NCBI RefSeq assembly: GCF_030159955.1
Contig: NZ_BSNK01000001.1
Span: 1,426,001 to 1,490,000, forward strand
Source: Algimonas ampicilliniresistens
GTDB lineage: Bacteria; Pseudomonadota; Alphaproteobacteria; Caulobacterales; Maricaulaceae
Direction: 5' to 3'
Length of the DNA: 64,000 bases
In this document: one piece after another, positions 15,781-25,165 of the stretch
How positions within the stretch are numbered: position 1 is the stretch's first letter
Layout: the number at the start of each line of letters is the position of its first letter
Notes under the pieces: model-generated
Seen by the model: the letters and a program-made list of their open reading frames with translations, nothing else
What the model was told of the DNA's origin: nothing
Databases searched by the model: none
Made by a program: the position numbers and the translations under genes

Positions 15781-16878
15781 ATGGGTTTCAAATGCGGCAT
15801 TGTCGGCCTTCCGAATGTCGGAAAGTCTACACTTTTCAACGCTCTAACAAAGACAGCGAATGCACAAGCGGCGAACTATCCGTTCTGCACGATTGAGCCC
15901 AATGTGGGGGATGTCGCTGTACCGGAAGCGCGCCTCGACGTAATCGCAGAGATCGGTGGATCCGCGACCCGCATTCCGGCCCGGATGAATTTCGTCGACA
16001 TTGCTGGCCTCGTCAAAGGCGCATCCAAAGGCGAAGGCATGGGCAACCAGTTCCTCGCCAATATCCGCGAAACCGACGCGATCATCTATGTTCTGCGCTG
16101 TTTTGAAGATGAGGATGTCACCCATGTCGATGGCCGCATCGACCCGATGTCTGACTTTGAAACGATTGAAACCGAATTGATGCTGGCCGATCTCGAAAGC
16201 CTGGAAAAGCGTAAACCAGGCTTAGAAAAAAAGCTCAAACAGAACGACAAAGAAGCCATTCAGACCATGCGTCTGATTGAAACCGCTATCGCTGTGCTGG
16301 AAGAGGGTAAGCCCGCCCGGACAGCCGAGATTGAAGACGATGATCAAAAAGCGTGGAGAATGCTTCAGCTTCTGACATCAAAGCCCGTCCTCTACGTTGC
16401 CAATGTCGACGAAGATAGCGCGGCGAGCGGCAATGTTTTTTCCGAAAAAGTCATGGCTCATGCCCAGTCTGAAGGCGCGCAAGCCGTCGTGATTTCCGCC
16501 CAGATCGAATCTGAAATGGCGGTTCTCGATGACGAAGAGCAGGCTGAATATCTCGACGCCATCGGGCTAACAGAACCGGGCCTCAATCGGTTGATCCAAG
16601 CGGGGTACGCACTACTCGGCCTGAAAACCTATTTCACGGTTGGCCCGAAGGAAGCCCGCGCTTGGACCTTCCAAGAAGGCTGGACCGCGCCACGTTGCGC
16701 CGGGGTTATTCATGGTGACTTTGAAAAGGGCTTTATCAAGGCCGAAACCACGGCCTTTGATGACTATGTCGAAAACAATGGCGAACAAGGCGCGAAGGAT
16801 GCCGGCAAAGTTCGCCAAGAAGGCAAGACCTATATCGTCAAAGACGGCGACATCATGTTGTTCAAATTCAACGTTTGA
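15781..16878 (+). CDS. ychF: redox-regulated ATPase YchF
   Basis: Obg-like P-loop NTPase that prefers ATP and associates with ribosomes; in bacteria it affects stress and oxidative responses. The 365-residue product shows the P-loop GLPNVGKSTLFNALT, the DIAGLVKGASKGEGMGNQFL switch region, the altered specificity motif NVDE in place of NKxD, a coiled-coil insertion and a C-terminal TGS-like domain (TFQEGWTAPRCAGVIH). It ends the rplY-pth-ychF unit and converges on apt. Confidence 0.96.
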   Translation: MGFKCGIVGLPNVGKSTLFNALTKTANAQAANYPFCTIEPNVGDVAVPEARLDVIAEIGGSATRIPARMNFVDIAGLVKGASKGEGMGNQFLANIRETDAIIYVLRCFEDEDVTHVDGRIDPMSDFETIETELMLADLESLEKRKPGLEKKLKQNDKEAIQTMRLIETAIAVLEEGKPARTAEIEDDDQKAWRMLQLLTSKPVLYVANVDEDSAASGNVFSEKVMAHAQSEGAQAVVISAQIESEMAVLDDEEQAEYLDAIGLTEPGLNRLIQAGYALLGLKTYFTVGPKEARAWTFQEGWTAPRCAGVIHGDFEKGFIKAETTAFDDYVENNGEQGAKDAGKVRQEGKTYIVKDGDIMLFKFNV

Positions 16879-16892
16879 TCGCCAAGCTGGCC

Positions 16893-17423
16893 TCAGTCAC
16901 CAGCAAAAGAGACTAAGGCCGTTAGCGGCACGTCCATGCGGCGGATAAGGTCCGCGCCGCCCAAATCCGGTAGATCTATCAAGAACGCGGCGGCCGCGAC
17001 TTTGCAGCCTGTGCGACGAAGCAGCGATACCGCTGCCGCTGCCGTACCACCTGTTGCGATCAAGTCATCGACCAACAAGACTCGATCACCCTCACCCGCC
17101 GCATCAGCGTGGATTTGAAGTGTATCTGTGCCGTATTCGAGCTCATAATTCTGCTCCAACGTCTCGAACGGCAATTTCCCGGCTTTGCGGACAGGGATGA
17201 ACCCAACGCCCAGTTCGATCGCCACGGCTGTACCGAAAATGAAGCCGCGCGCATCAATGCCGGCGACAGCATCCATACCGGCGTCGCGATAAGGGGCTGC
17301 CAACTGACGCACGGCCTCTGCCAAAGCCTCGGCGTCACTCAATAGTGTCGTAATGTCCCGATACTGCACGCCTGGCTTGGGAAAGTCCGGGACAGTCCGG
17401 ATCGCAGCTTTAAGGTCACGCAT
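16893..17423 (-). CDS. apt: adenine phosphoribosyltransferase
   Basis: Purine salvage enzyme that makes AMP from adenine and PRPP. The 176-residue product starts at an ATG that overlaps the stop of the GST gene by 8 bases; a longer reading from 17468 would enter that gene further. Features are PDFPKPGVQYRDITTLL, GIDARGFIFG and the PRPP-binding loop VLLVDDLIATGGTAAAA. It is probably cotranscribed with gst and the CCA-adding enzyme. Confidence 0.95.
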   Translation of the reverse strand: MRDLKAAIRTVPDFPKPGVQYRDITTLLSDAEALAEAVRQLAAPYRDAGMDAVAGIDARGFIFGTAVAIELGVGFIPVRKAGKLPFETLEQNYELEYGTDTLQIHADAAGEGDRVLLVDDLIATGGTAAAAVSLLRRTGCKVAAAAFLIDLPDLGGADLIRRMDVPLTALVSFAGD

Positions 17424-18060
17424 TAACGGCATCCGTCTCTGGAAGGGTATGAGTTTCGGCAAAGGCAAGGGCTTCCCATTCCTGGAAATGCTCGTCCGCC
17501 ATCAACTCTGAAATATAGGTGTCTGAGCGGCGAGACCGCGGCAAGCCATAGCTTTCGAAACGCGTGGCCACAGGTGCGTAAAACGCGTCAGCAATAGACC
17601 AATCATTGAACAGAAATGGTCCGTCATGACGGGACAGTAAATCATCCCACATCATTACAATCGCTTCTGCGTCTTTTAGACAATCCTTAGGCATTTTGCC
17701 TTCGGTTCGGCGTTTTAAATTCATCGGCGCTTCGCGGCGCAGCGCGTCGAACCCTTCATGCATAAGGTGAGTGACCCGGCGCGCCTCTGCCCGGGCTGCC
17801 TCATCTTTAGGCCACAGGTTCGGCACCATCTTGGCGCAGAACTCGGCAATCGCCAAACTATCCGGGATGCGTTCACCATTGACGTCAAGAACCGGAACGG
17901 TTCCCGCTGGACTGATTTCAAACAGGCGATCTTTGAAACCTGGTACGTCCAGATCAACCATTTCAGTTTCGAAAGGCATCTCCATCTTGCGTAGGATCAA
18001 CCACGGTCGCAGCGACCAGCTGGAATAATTATAATTTCCGATGAACAGCGTCAGCGCCAT
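17416..18060 (-). CDS. glutathione S-transferase family protein
   Basis: A 214-residue cytosolic GST. The N-terminal thioredoxin-like domain begins LTLFIGNYNYSSWSLRPWL with SSW in the place of the catalytic Ser, and includes SPAGTVPVLDVNG and the glutathione-binding pair DSLAIAEF. The C-terminal helical domain contains FNDWSIADAFYAPV. This Ser-type N-terminus resembles the YfcF and zeta-like groups. The substrate is unknown. It begins one base before the CCA enzyme stop and overlaps apt. Confidence 0.9.
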   Translation of the reverse strand: MALTLFIGNYNYSSWSLRPWLILRKMEMPFETEMVDLDVPGFKDRLFEISPAGTVPVLDVNGERIPDSLAIAEFCAKMVPNLWPKDEAARAEARRVTHLMHEGFDALRREAPMNLKRRTEGKMPKDCLKDAEAIVMMWDDLLSRHDGPFLFNDWSIADAFYAPVATRFESYGLPRSRRSDTYISELMADEHFQEWEALAFAETHTLPETDAVNA

Positions 18061-18061
18061 A

Positions 18062-19303
18062 TCAATATCCTAACAGTTTCAAGGCCGCTAGCAGTTGGGG
18101 TTTCTCGGTCGAAAAACCAGACCGAACCCACAGTGCTTCCAACGCAGCCAGCGCCTTGCCCAGTTTTGGCCCTTTCGGAACACCAGCCTTTACCAGATCT
18201 GCCCCACGCAATGGGAAAGCTGGCGGCGTCCATCCGAGTGCAAGATCGGCTAAGACCATCCAGCGTGATGATTCAAGCGGATCGGTTGCCCCTGCGGCCC
18301 GCAATCGAGCCCGATCTAAAATCGTCTGTTTACCAGATCGGTAAATTGCCTGCATCCGCGCGCGTTCGCTCATATCCGATGACAGGCTCTCGCCGTCCGA
18401 CGCCCACGCTTTCAATCGATCTGCTTCCTTGTTCGACATACGCAACCGCTTCGCCATCAAAACAGCCGGGAGCGGTTCGCGCCCCATCATCGCCATGAGA
18501 CGCAGCATTGGGTCAGGCTTGATCGCTTCGCGTCCTTCCAGCGATACCATGCATGACAGGCCGTCCACATTGCTGGCTTCAGGCAGAAGCGTGTCGAGCA
18601 ACTCTTGTTGCAGCATAATTCGGACAGATCGGACGGGGTCAGGCGCAGAGAGAAGCTTCTTTGTCTCGCTCCAGACACGTTCGGCCGATAAGGTTTTCAA
18701 GCCAGAACGATTCTCCCGGCAAGCGGTCAGGGCTTCCTTGGTGATTTTGGCGTCGCGGCCATACCAAGCGACAAAGCGGAACAGTCGGAGAATCCGTAGG
18801 TAATCTTCGCGAACACGTTGGTCTGCATCCCCAACAAAGCGGAAACGGCGCGCCTCTATATCCGCGAGCCCTTCGCCCGTCGGGTCGAAAACCTCACCAG
18901 ACTGGTCAGCATAAAGCGCATTGACGGTGAAGTCGCGCCGCTGCGCATCCTCCGCCCAATCATCCGTATAGGCGATGACAGCACGCCGCCCGTCTGTTTC
19001 CACATCCCGTCGCAAAGTTGTGATTTCATAGGGTTTTCCGCTGACGACGGCAGTAATCGTCCCGTGGGCGATGCCTGTCGGAACCGTCTTGATCTTGGCG
19101 TCTTTCAGTAGCGTTACAACGGTTTCGGGGGCGATCTGCGTTGCCAGATCAATATCGGCGACAGGCTCACCCCACAACGCGTTACGGATACACCCACCGA
19201 CGAAGCGGGTCGAGCCGTCGGGCAACGCCGCCAAAATGGCCTGCGCGCCAGCATCGTCAATGAACGGGAGTGCGTGTTTTGAATTAGGCATCGCCGCGCT
19301 CAT
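18062..19303 (-). CDS. CCA tRNA nucleotidyltransferase
   Basis: Class II nucleotidyltransferase that repairs or adds the 3' CCA of tRNAs. The 413-residue product shows FVGGCIRNALWG and the metal-binding DIDLAT, the RRDFTVNALYAD segment (motif C), and YLRILRLFRFVAWYG with the flexible loop and base-selecting helix. The two tRNAs in this window already encode CCA, so repair is its main expected task. It sits between a Nudix gene upstream (60-base gap) and gst downstream. Confidence 0.93.
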   Translation of the reverse strand: MSAAMPNSKHALPFIDDAGAQAILAALPDGSTRFVGGCIRNALWGEPVADIDLATQIAPETVVTLLKDAKIKTVPTGIAHGTITAVVSGKPYEITTLRRDVETDGRRAVIAYTDDWAEDAQRRDFTVNALYADQSGEVFDPTGEGLADIEARRFRFVGDADQRVREDYLRILRLFRFVAWYGRDAKITKEALTACRENRSGLKTLSAERVWSETKKLLSAPDPVRSVRIMLQQELLDTLLPEASNVDGLSCMVSLEGREAIKPDPMLRLMAMMGREPLPAVLMAKRLRMSNKEADRLKAWASDGESLSSDMSERARMQAIYRSGKQTILDRARLRAAGATDPLESSRWMVLADLALGWTPPAFPLRGADLVKAGVPKGPKLGKALAALEALWVRSGFSTEKPQLLAALKLLGY

Positions 19304-19363
19304 AGCGAAGCCGTGGAAGGCGACAAGGCTGCAATCTGTCTTGTGATCAGAGTTTAGGTTGCG

Positions 19364-19957
19364 TCAGCCGTTAAACGCTCGGTTCCACACGCGCCGGGTC
19401 ATCCCTGCCGTCATGCCCCAAATGTTGCGGATCGTTCCGTCCGGCTCCGTATATGGCATGTAGTAGACCGTATGCATCTGATCCTCGAACGTCAGCTGCT
19501 TGGCCACATGATTGGACGGATCCATCAAAAAGGTCAGCGGAACCTCGAAAGCCTCTTCGACTTCATGCGGATCGATCACGAGCGGCGCCGCAGGGTCGAC
19601 AATCCCGGCAAAGGGCGTGACACGAAAATGGCCTGCCGCGTCAAAGGACGGAAGACGTCCGAGAATTTCAATTCTGTCAGCCTGAATCCCAATTTCTTCT
19701 TCGGTTTCACGCAAGGCCGCATTCAAAACTGTTTCGCCCATCTCGGCCTTACCACCTGGAAAACTGATCTGTCCGGCATGGTTAGGCATGGTTTCAGGGC
19801 GCTGCGTATAGATTAGGTGCCAACCTGATGTGCGTTGGACGAACGGCAAGAGTACGGCGGCCACGCGCTGTGTCTCACGTGTGATCCGGTGCGTATCATC
19901 GTCTATCGGCGTTGGCAGAAACGCGCCGCGCAGTCGTTGCTCAATCGCGTCGCTCAC
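19364..19957 (-). CDS. Nudix hydrolase, CoA pyrophosphatase-like
   Basis: A 197-residue Nudix protein. The Nudix box G-x5-E-x7-REUxEExGU is complete from GGKAEMGE to RETEEEIGI, and the preceding RPETMPNHAGQISFPGG matches the CoA-diphosphatase (NudL/YeaB, UPF0035) group, which cleaves CoA to phosphopantetheine and 3',5'-ADP. A GTG start overlaps the upstream DUF1285 stop as GTGA; the longer reading from 20008 would enter that gene. Substrate is inferred from the motif. Confidence 0.9.
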   Translation of the reverse strand: MSDAIEQRLRGAFLPTPIDDDTHRITRETQRVAAVLLPFVQRTSGWHLIYTQRPETMPNHAGQISFPGGKAEMGETVLNAALRETEEEIGIQADRIEILGRLPSFDAAGHFRVTPFAGIVDPAAPLVIDPHEVEEAFEVPLTFLMDPSNHVAKQLTFEDQMHTVYYMPYTEPDGTIRNIWGMTAGMTRRVWNRAFNG

Positions 19958-20574
19958 GCCGTATGTGCGCCTTTTGGACCCAATGGGAAGAAAGCACCAC
20001 CGGCCCAAACGCCGAGCGTGTCATCGCGCTCAACCGCCAGCTCAACCAACTCATAGAAGACGGCGCGATTGATCGCGGCTTCCAACCGGCCTCGAACCTG
20101 GACATACGGATCCGGCTCCATCGTTTCAGCATCCGTCTCAACCCGAATCGGATAATCGGGTCCAGCCTCAACCGTCTCATCCAGATTGGTCTTGAAGAAA
20201 AGACGCTGATCTTCGCCCTCGCCTGTCGCATCAACCCGAATCGCCAGAAACGGCGCGCGTTCAACTTGAATGCCAAGCTTTTCGACCGGCGTGACGAGAT
20301 AAGTCCGCCCATCTTCATCCTTGCGCAGAACCGAGGCGAACAGATCGATCAATCCCCTGCGCGTGATCCGCGATCCTTCATGCCACCACGATCCGTCAGC
20401 CTTGATGACGAGATCCATTTCGCCGCAATAATCAGGGTTCCAGCGGTCCACGGGACGCTGATCGCCCGACGTGTCAGCCAGCGCGTCCATCAGATCCTGA
20501 AGAGAAAATCCCGCCCCATTTATGGGATCACTTTTTGGGGACTTACCGCCATTTAACGTGTTTTCAGTGGTCAT
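19954..20574 (-). CDS. DUF1285 domain-containing protein
   Basis: A 206-residue protein of a family common in alphaproteobacteria. After a variable N-terminus it shows VDRWNPDYCGEMDLVIKADG, then WWHEGSRITRRGLIDLFASVLRKDEDG and TPVEKLGIQVERAPF, the family core. No membrane segment or catalytic motif is evident, and the function is not established. The start has GGGAAAGG upstream. It is divergent from the MoxR operon across a 66-base gap that contains the small palindrome TGTTAAATAACA. The Nudix gene follows with a 4-base overlap. Confidence 0.87.
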   Translation of the reverse strand: MTTENTLNGGKSPKSDPINGAGFSLQDLMDALADTSGDQRPVDRWNPDYCGEMDLVIKADGSWWHEGSRITRRGLIDLFASVLRKDEDGRTYLVTPVEKLGIQVERAPFLAIRVDATGEGEDQRLFFKTNLDETVEAGPDYPIRVETDAETMEPDPYVQVRGRLEAAINRAVFYELVELAVERDDTLGVWAGGAFFPLGPKGAHTA

Positions 20575-20640
20575 GGGCCTTTCCCGGCGGCAAGCGCCTC
20601 GCTACTCATCTGTTAAATAACAAACGCACGGATACAGTAT

Positions 20641-21645
20641 ATGGGCCACATGCTCGACACCACAGTCGATCCTGCCACGGAGAAAGCCGCCGCTAAAGCG
20701 GTGGATACACTGGCGAGTGTTCGTGAGAATATTGGTCAAGTTGTCTACGGCCAAGACCGCGTTGTCGATCTGGCCCTCGCCGCCATTCTCTCGGGCGGCC
20801 ACGCCTTGCTAGTCGGCGTTCCGGGACTAGCGAAAACCCTACTGGTTGAAACATTGGGGACAGTCCTTGGACTGAAAGAATCTCGTATACAATTTACACC
20901 TGACCTGATGCCTGCCGATATTCTCGGCTCCGAGGTTTTGGATCAAGATGAAGACGGACGTCGGGCCTTCCGCTTCATCAAGGGACCGATCTTCACCCAG
21001 CTCTTGATGGCTGACGAAATTAACCGAGCCAGTCCGCGGACCCAGTCGGCTTTGCTACAAGCCATGCAAGAAAAAGCCGTCACCATCGCGGGTGCTCGCC
21101 ACGACTTGCCGAAACCATTTCATGTCTTAGCCACGCAAAACCCGATTGAGCAGGAAGGCACCTATCCTCTGCCCGAAGCGCAGCTCGACCGGTTTCTGTT
21201 CCAGATTGATGTCGGCTTCCCGGAACTATCAACGGAACGCGACATCCTGATCTCAACTACGGGTGCGACGCTGCCGACGCCGAGCAAGGCGATGACAGCA
21301 AAATCACTCATCGGCATGCAGTCACTGGTACGGAAGCTTCCCGTCGGTGAAAGCGTACTCGAAGCCATCTTGACCCTCGTCCGCAATGCGCGCCCTGATC
21401 AGTCTGATGATGAGACCATCCGTAAAACGGTTGCATGGGGCCCCGGCCCGCGCGCCGGACAAGCCCTTATGCTCGCCACGCGAGCCAAAGCCCTGATCGA
21501 AGGGCGCGTCGCCCCGTCCGTTGACGATGTGATCGATCTTGCCAGCCCTGTTTTGCGCCATCGTATGGCCCTCAGCTTTGCAGCACGCGCGGACGGCGCG
21601 ACCATCGACACTACGATTGAGCGTCTGAAGGACCGCATCCGCTAG
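20641..21645 (+). CDS. MoxR family AAA+ ATPase
   Basis: A 334-residue AAA+ chaperone-like ATPase. The Walker A is GVPGLAKTLLVE, Walker B is MADEINRASPRTQSALLQAMQE, and the sensor region reads LATQNPIEQEGTYPLPEAQLDRF, all hallmarks of MoxR. A lid domain follows. MoxR proteins typically act with VWA-domain partners encoded nearby; here DUF58, a BatA/DUF4159 protein and a VWA/GATase protein follow within 6 bases or overlapping. Start could be this ATG or the next, 9 bases on. Confidence 0.95.
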   Translation: MGHMLDTTVDPATEKAAAKAVDTLASVRENIGQVVYGQDRVVDLALAAILSGGHALLVGVPGLAKTLLVETLGTVLGLKESRIQFTPDLMPADILGSEVLDQDEDGRRAFRFIKGPIFTQLLMADEINRASPRTQSALLQAMQEKAVTIAGARHDLPKPFHVLATQNPIEQEGTYPLPEAQLDRFLFQIDVGFPELSTERDILISTTGATLPTPSKAMTAKSLIGMQSLVRKLPVGESVLEAILTLVRNARPDQSDDETIRKTVAWGPGPRAGQALMLATRAKALIEGRVAPSVDDVIDLASPVLRHRMALSFAARADGATIDTTIERLKDRIR

Positions 21646-21650
21646 GCCCC

Positions 21651-22529
21651 ATGCCGGTCGAAACCACCGCCCACACCTTACGACAAGACGCCGACCGGCT
21701 CGCGGGCGGCTATCCAGCGCTGCTGGCCGAGGCCGAGCGCGTGGCCGCTCTCGTCGCGGCTGGCGTTCATGGACGCCGACGCCCCGGCCAAGGCGAGACC
21801 TTCTGGCAATACCGCCCCTATGATGTCTCTGATCCGGCCAACCGGATCGACTGGCGGCGTTCAGCACGCGGAGATGCGGTGTTCGTACGCGACACGGAAT
21901 GGGAAGCCGCCAACTCGGTCTATCTCTGGCGCGACGGTGGCCCCGGTATGAACTGGCGATCTGACAAGTCTCTGCCAACGAAACGCGACCGCGCCAGCGT
22001 CTTAAGCCTCGCACTGACCTCTTTGCTCATGCGCGGCGGAGAACGTTGTGCCGTCTTAGGCGAAAGCGAACGTCCGAGGTCCGGACGCGTCGGTTATGAA
22101 CGACTGGCCCACCGTTTGGCGGCCTCAGAGGGCAGCTTAGATATGTTAGCGGGCAAACTTCCCGCCCACGCGAAACTTCTTATCGCCAGTGATTTCCTGA
22201 CCGAGCCAGAGGCTTGGCCGCAACGACTGGCAACCTTGGCGGCACGGCCTGCCTCTGGCGTTCTACTTCACATTATAGACCCAGCGGAAGAGACCTTTCC
22301 GTTCAAGGGCCGTGTTGAATTCCAGACCCCCGGTGGCTGGATGAAGCCTTACTTGTTGGGACGGGCAGAACGCGCCAAGGCGGACTATCGCACCCGCTTC
22401 CAGGCCCATTGCCAGCGTGTCGAGGATAGCGCGCGGCATCTCGGCTTTACGGTGATCCGACACCATACCGACCAAGCGCCCGGACCTGCCCTGACAGCGC
22501 TCTATCAAGCGTTTGAAGGCACGCTCTGA
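21651..22529 (+). CDS. DUF58 domain-containing protein
   Basis: A 292-residue protein of the DUF58 family, usual MoxR partners. The core signature is visible as YRPYDVSDPANRIDWRRSA, followed by VRDTEWEAANSVYLW. The remainder has a VWA-like fold pattern (LLIASDFLTEP) without a clear DxSxS. No membrane segment is seen, so it is probably cytoplasmic or peripheral. It begins 5 bases after the MoxR stop, and its TGA overlaps the next ATG by one base. Confidence 0.92.
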   Translation: MPVETTAHTLRQDADRLAGGYPALLAEAERVAALVAAGVHGRRRPGQGETFWQYRPYDVSDPANRIDWRRSARGDAVFVRDTEWEAANSVYLWRDGGPGMNWRSDKSLPTKRDRASVLSLALTSLLMRGGERCAVLGESERPRSGRVGYERLAHRLAASEGSLDMLAGKLPAHAKLLIASDFLTEPEAWPQRLATLAARPASGVLLHIIDPAEETFPFKGRVEFQTPGGWMKPYLLGRAERAKADYRTRFQAHCQRVEDSARHLGFTVIRHHTDQAPGPALTALYQAFEGTL

Positions 22530-25165
22530 TGGGGTCGCTCACCTTACTCGCACCTCTGACGCTGATCGGCCTGTTCACCTTGCCGCTGGTCTGGTGGATA
22601 TTGAAGATCAGCCCGCCCGCACCAAAGCGCCGTCTGTTTCCGCCACTCGCCATCCTAACCGGTGTCGAAACAGACGAGGAAACGCCCAACGCAACGCCGA
22701 TCTGGTTGTTGATCTATCGTCTGCTCATGGTGGCTTTAGCCGTCTTTGCGCTAAGCTTACCTCTGCTACAGCGGGACGATGCGGGCGCGGATCGTCCGAT
22801 TACCCTCATCCTTGACGACAGCGCCGCCGCCGCCCCGATTTGGGACGACATCACCGACGAAGCCCGACGCCGGGTTCGAGACGCGCAACGCGCCAACCAA
22901 GATGTTGTCTTATTGTTCGGAGACACGCCGGACGCGACCCCAGTTCCGGCGGCTGAAGCGCTTTTACGTCTTCGCACGGCCACGCCGCGACTTCGCAACC
23001 AGAGCATTGCGCTCCCAGCACTCCCGACAGACCGACAGACCGTTTATCTCTCTTCGGGTGTTATGTTTGGCGCTAACGATGAGCGCCGGGACAGGCTAAC
23101 GCAGGTGTCCGCGACAGTCATCATGCCCGAAAATATTGACACTGTTATCGTGCCCGGCAACGTGCGCGAAACAGCGGATGGGTTTGAGACTGACTGGTTC
23201 AGCGCGCATGGAACGCGGAGCGCCTCCGTCGAAGCTCTATCAGCACGTGGTGACATATTGGCGGTCGAACCGCTCACCTTCGCGCCAGGCCGATCTCTTG
23301 CAACGGCACAAATCTCTCTCCCGCCGCAACTCCGGTCGCGCGCTGCTAGACTGCGCATTGCCGAAATGCGGGCTGGGGCCGCCACAAAGCTGCTTGATGA
23401 TGCGTTTGGGCGACCATTGGTCGGTGTGTTGGCTCCCCCCTCGGGCACGTCTAGCCCGCTTCTATCCGAAGATTTTTACACTGAGCAGGCGCTCGCCCCC
23501 TTTGCCGATTTGTTCATCGGCAATGTCCAATCGGTCCTCTCTCTCAATCCGACGGTGTTGGTGATGCCGGATTCTATGAGTTCGGATACTGATGAGATTG
23601 TGGACTATGTCGAAAATGGCGGTGTTTTGATACGCTTCGCCGGACCTCAACTTGCCAAAGCCCCAGATGATCTATTGCCTGTTGCCTTGCGCCGCGGCGG
23701 ACGATCCATCGGCGGCGCGCTGGCTTGGGAAACACCGCAAACGCTTGCGTCCTTTGCCAGTGAGTCGCCATTCTCAGGCCTCGCTATACCGGCTGACGTC
23801 ACCGTATCCCGGCAAGTCATGGCACGTCCGGGCGCAGAAACGGACGCCAACACATGGGCGCGACTGGAAGACGGCTCTCCCATTGTCACGTCCGCCATAC
23901 GCGGCGACGGGCGTATCGTTCTGTTCCACGTGACAGCTGGACCGGAATGGTCGAACCTAGCGATTTCAGGACTTTATGTCGAAATGCTCAAACGGATACT
24001 ACCACTCGCCAAATCACGGAGGATCGTATCCGGAACGGAAAGCGGTGCCTGGACCTTAGACCGGATGTTGGGCCCCTTCGGCGAACTCCGCCCGCCACCG
24101 CCGCGCCCTGAGACCGTAGATGATGCGGCATGGGAACAACAATTAGGTGAGCTCACCCCCGGCTATTACCGGTCAGGCACGCGGCAGCGGGCCGTCGACA
24201 CCATCTCAAACCCAGAGACCATTCAACCCTTCGCCACAGACGGCCTCAACGTTGTGCGCGGTAAGTCGAGCGACCCGCGCTCCCTCGCCGGTCTATTACT
24301 TGGCCTCGCTCTCGCCATGTTGGCGATTGATATGCTGCTGTCGGCCGCACTTTCCGGGCGACTGCGACGGTTTGCGCCTGCGGCAGCCGCCTTACTGGCC
24401 GTCTGCATCATATCTCTGCCCCAACTGGCAGACGCCAATGATCGGGTGCAAGAATCCGCCCTTGGACTTCATCTCGGCTATATCGAAACGGGGAATGCCC
24501 GCGTGGATCAGCTGAGCCAGACCGCCATGGAAAGCCTGAAACGGCAACTGAACTTGCGCACAACGATTGAACCTGTCGGAGTTCATGGGGTGTCACCGGA
24601 TAGCGAAGGGCTGGAAATGTATCCCTTCCTTTATTGGCCTATTCGGCTGGATACGCCTGCTTTGACCGAGGCCGAGAGACTATCGTTGAATAGTTACATC
24701 GCGGCAGGCGGGACGTTGGTTCTGGACACAGCCGATGAAGCCGAGCGGTCTTTCCGGTCTGGTGACGCCCACCCCGGTCTATCGCGCGTGACAGAAGGTC
24801 TCTCGATTGGACGGCTCGTCAGAGTCCCGGACGACCATGTGCTGACTAAGTCTTTCTATCTACTGCAGGTCTTTCCGGGTCGTTGGGCCAATGGTCCACT
24901 CTATGTCGAGGCGGAAGGCGCTACACAGGGCGGACGCGACGGTGTGTCCTCCGTTATTATCGGTTCAAACGATTGGGCCGCAGGCTGGGCGATTGATCCG
25001 GACACTGGCACGCTCGTCGACTTGGCCAACGAAATTCCACGCCAACGGGAAATGGCGGTCCGGTTCGGGGTCAATCTCGCCATGTATGCGCTGTCTGGTA
25101 ATTATAAAGCTGACCAAGTTCACGCGGCTGAACTGATCCGTCGTCTGGGGCGGGTTGAGGAATGA
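22529..25165 (+). CDS. BatA N-terminal and DUF4159 domain membrane protein
   Basis: An 878-residue membrane protein. The BatA-type N-terminus (two hydrophobic segments, about 5-25 and 65-85) is followed by a VWA-like region where the metal motif reads DDSAAA and lacks the second serine of DxSxS. A GATase/ThuA-like segment follows (VLVMPDSM ... VDYVENGGVLIRFAG), then two membrane segments near residues 590-640, and a C-terminal DUF4159 domain (LHLGYIETGNARVDQLS to GGTLVLDTAD). The end overlaps the next gene by 4 bases. The product probably spans the inner membrane with large periplasmic parts. Confidence 0.9.
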   Translation: MGSLTLLAPLTLIGLFTLPLVWWILKISPPAPKRRLFPPLAILTGVETDEETPNATPIWLLIYRLLMVALAVFALSLPLLQRDDAGADRPITLILDDSAAAAPIWDDITDEARRRVRDAQRANQDVVLLFGDTPDATPVPAAEALLRLRTATPRLRNQSIALPALPTDRQTVYLSSGVMFGANDERRDRLTQVSATVIMPENIDTVIVPGNVRETADGFETDWFSAHGTRSASVEALSARGDILAVEPLTFAPGRSLATAQISLPPQLRSRAARLRIAEMRAGAATKLLDDAFGRPLVGVLAPPSGTSSPLLSEDFYTEQALAPFADLFIGNVQSVLSLNPTVLVMPDSMSSDTDEIVDYVENGGVLIRFAGPQLAKAPDDLLPVALRRGGRSIGGALAWETPQTLASFASESPFSGLAIPADVTVSRQVMARPGAETDANTWARLEDGSPIVTSAIRGDGRIVLFHVTAGPEWSNLAISGLYVEMLKRILPLAKSRRIVSGTESGAWTLDRMLGPFGELRPPPPRPETVDDAAWEQQLGELTPGYYRSGTRQRAVDTISNPETIQPFATDGLNVVRGKSSDPRSLAGLLLGLALAMLAIDMLLSAALSGRLRRFAPAAAALLAVCIISLPQLADANDRVQESALGLHLGYIETGNARVDQLSQTAMESLKRQLNLRTTIEPVGVHGVSPDSEGLEMYPFLYWPIRLDTPALTEAERLSLNSYIAAGGTLVLDTADEAERSFRSGDAHPGLSRVTEGLSIGRLVRVPDDHVLTKSFYLLQVFPGRWANGPLYVEAEGATQGGRDGVSSVIIGSNDWAAGWAIDPDTGTLVDLANEIPRQREMAVRFGVNLAMYALSGNYKADQVHAAELIRRLGRVEE

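Noticed and set aside
19912..20556. 214-codon plus-strand ORF opposite DUF1285
   Set aside because: Antisense to a recognised family and without a ribosome site.
21322..22014. 230-codon minus-strand ORF across the MoxR/DUF58 junction
   Set aside because: It spans two conserved genes on the other strand, is Arg-rich and has no recognisable domain.
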